Shown: one piece after another, positions 48,715 through 50,158 of the stretch | Numbering within the stretch: the stretch's first letter is position 1 | Layout: every line of letters starts with the position of its first letter | Source of the DNA: a virus | IMG/VR virus record: IMGVR_UViG_3300045993_000593 | Span: 1 to 50,158 of that record | Strand: one strand, 5' to 3' | Length of the DNA stretch: 50,158 nt | Translations under genes and position numbers: made by a program | The notes under the pieces: model-generated | Database searches by the model: none | What the model saw: only the letters and a program-made list of their open reading frames with translations | What the model was told of the DNA's origin: nothing

Positions 48715-50158
48715 ATGACGAACGCGCAATTCAAGCCTGTCATACCGATCCCCGACGGCACCCCCTCGCCGCCGACTTCGCACACACACCGGGGCGAGCC
48801 TTCCAAACGATACCCCTACTATTTTGACGATGGAGCCTTTGCGGGTTGGGTGTGCGAGTTTTCGGATTCGCACGGTCAGCCCGTTTTTTTGCCGTTGTCA
48901 TGGTGTCAAAATTCACAACCGCCGCATGAGTTGATGTGGCGCTGGCAAGCATTCATGGATCCTAGGCCGTTGTATGGCTTGATGGACTTGGGGGGCGGGT
49001 TGCTGGACTCGGGTTTTGCCGTTCCCGTGATCGTGTTCCCCACCGAGAGGGATGCCGATATTGCCCGTGAAGCCCTGTCTTGTGTGGCATTGGATGGGGT
49101 GACTATACACATCCCCTGCCTGTCGTGGCCGGGCGGGCCGCTGTGTGCGCTCAAGGCTGACTGGTCCCCTTTGCGCAACCGCCCGGTGTGGGTGTGGCCT
49201 GGATATTCCGCCATGCGCAAGCGGCTGACGAAGCTGGAGGAGGAATCCGGCGAAAGCCCCGAGTCCAAGCCGTTTTTGCAGCCGTTGCGCCAACCCGGAT
49301 GGGTGGCCGCCGCGAAGGTCGCGGACGTGCTGACGCAGAACGGTTGCGAAACGCAGATCATGACCCTGCCGGAACCGGGCGTATACCGCGCCGGATGGGG
49401 GGTTTCCGATGTGATCGGGACGGACGGTTTAACCGGACAATTACTGTTTGATTTCATTCGTACACGGATGAATGCGTTTTATCCTTCCAAAACTGGCACG
49501 GACAAGCCCGGCAAGGCCGCAGATTTGCCAGTGGAGGGGCTTTCTACCCCACAACAGGCTTGCGCCATGCCGGATAAAAACAACCCGCAAAGCGAAAATG
49601 CGGGCGCGAATCCCGCTGGCGCGGGCCGTGTGGAAACCGGCGAAGATTGGTCGTGGCTGGCACAATTGAAAGGTGGCAGGGATTCGCCTCTTGATTGCCG
49701 GGAAAACATACAACGGTTTTTACAGCATCACCCCGAATTAAGGGGAATTGTTTGGGCCGATGAGTTCGCCCGTACCATCGTCATGCGCAAGCCCGCGCCA
49801 TGGGTTAGCCATGACGGGTTTCAGGAGCGTGTATGGGAGCAGTTGGACAGTTTTGAATTAGGCGACTGGCTCTCTCAAAGGGCCAATTTGCTATGTCGCA
49901 GCATGGACCCGATAAATCAGTCTTTGGCGTGGAACGCGGGGAAGCACCGTTATATCCCTCCAAAGGACTATTGCGATTCGCTGCAATGGGATAAAGTGGA
50001 AAGGCTTGATACTTGGCTGAATCAGTATCTAGGTGCGGAACTAAACGACTATACCAAACTAATAGGAAAACTGTGGTTTATTGGCATGGTAGCCAGGGCT
50101 TACAAGCCTGGGTGTACTAATCGGTTTATGATTATCTTCCAAGGCAAGCAATACATCG
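48715..50158 (+). CDS. VapE-type helicase, N-terminal part (continues at base 1)
   Basis: Starts at the ATG at 48715 and stays open through the junction to 831, total 715 aa. Residues about 75-240 match the phage TOPRIM-like region, but the catalytic residues are changed. Where relatives have VEGEKTAD this protein has FPTERDAD (about 108-115), and where they have WPDxD it has WPGYS (161-165). So the TOPRIM is probably inactive. The linker (about 255-315) is low-complexity, and the helicase part follows at 470-700. Priming probably depends on the DnaG-type primase at 33716-35023. Confidence 0.9.
   Translation, partial: MTNAQFKPVIPIPDGTPSPPTSHTHRGEPSKRYPYYFDDGAFAGWVCEFSDSHGQPVFLPLSWCQNSQPPHELMWRWQAFMDPRPLYGLMDLGGGLLDSGFAVPVIVFPTERDADIAREALSCVALDGVTIHIPCLSWPGGPLCALKADWSPLRNRPVWVWPGYSAMRKRLTKLEEESGESPESKPFLQPLRQPGWVAAAKVADVLTQNGCETQIMTLPEPGVYRAGWGVSDVIGTDGLTGQLLFDFIRTRMNAFYPSKTGTDKPGKAADLPVEGLSTPQQACAMPDKNNPQSENAGANPAGAGRVETGEDWSWLAQLKGGRDSPLDCRENIQRFLQHHPELRGIVWADEFARTIVMRKPAPWVSHDGFQERVWEQLDSFELGDWLSQRANLLCRSMDPINQSLAWNAGKHRYIPPKDYCDSLQWDKVERLDTWLNQYLGAELNDYTKLIGKLWFIGMVARAYKPGCTNRFMIIFQGKQYI
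50032..50158. repeat. Terminal overlap identical to bases 1-127
   Basis: The last 127 bases equal the first 127. This length is a common assembly k-mer, so it marks a circular assembly rather than a biological terminal repeat. The unique circle is 50,031 bp and the helicase gene reads through the join. Confidence 0.95.

Noticed and set aside
1-50158. CRISPR array or transposon
   Set aside because: No regularly spaced repeat-spacer units and no transposase gene or insertion-sequence ends were seen. The iterons are too short and irregular.

Overview
The window is one circular viral genome written out linearly. Bases 50032-50158 repeat bases 1-127 exactly, so the unique circle is 50,031 bp. It encodes a complete tailed-phage head and a long-tail (siphovirus-like) module. 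It also has a tyrosine integrase next to an attP-like 3' half of a tRNA-Cys(GCA) gene, a CI/Cro-type switch and an antirepressor region, so it is most likely a temperate phage. Protein families, Shine-Dalgarno sites, the tRNA-Cys target and two REP-like palindromes fit a proteobacterial host, probably a gammaproteobacterium. The genus cannot be told from the sequence.

Layout. (1) 47.4 kb across the origin to 0.8 kb, plus strand, rightward early operon: Cro-like protein, small protein, dNMP kinase, VapE-type helicase whose gene crosses the linear ends. It is followed by an iteron-like repeat field (863-1100) that may be an origin. (2) 1.3-6.6 kb, plus strand: a virion protein, ParB-like protein, truncated radical-SAM protein, terminase small and large subunits, Mor-like activator. 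(3) 6.6-11.1 kb, accessory and regulatory island: attC-like element, REP palindromes, minus-strand Rha-type antirepressor operon behind a C4-like antisense RNA, an array of five 23-bp operators, and a small gene with an in-frame amber codon. (4) 11.6-33.7 kb, plus strand, late operon: neck protein, portal, S49 protease, decoration protein, major capsid, a holin-Tad2-like fusion, head completion, tail tube, LamG/22-aa-repeat protein, tape measure, tail hub and fibres. (5) 33.7-46.2 kb, mainly minus strand, leftward early operon. In transcription order: small proteins, DnaN sliding clamp, SNF2-helicase/DNA methyltransferase with an intein, small proteins, deoxyribosyltransferase-like protein, DNA-binding protein, Acb2/Tad1-like protein, zinc-ribbon protein, HNH endonuclease, C5 methyltransferase region with overlapping frames and a nested HNH gene, DnaG-type primase. 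The integrase is the only plus-strand gene here. (6) 46.2-47.5 kb, immunity region: CI-like repressor (minus) against Cro-like protein (plus), with a TTAGTACTAA palindrome shared with the leftward promoter.

How the parts fit. The phage brings its own clamp, a DnaG-type primase with intact zinc finger and TOPRIM acids, and a VapE helicase whose own TOPRIM acids are lost, so priming and unwinding appear split between two genes. Two methyltransferase systems, three homing-endonuclease elements (one intein, two HNH genes) and two candidate cyclic-nucleotide sponges (Acb2/Tad1-like and a membrane-anchored Tad2-like domain) suggest heavy engagement with host defence. The CI-like repressor has no autocleavage domain, which fits induction through the antirepressor/C4 module rather than RecA cleavage. 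No endolysin was recognised.
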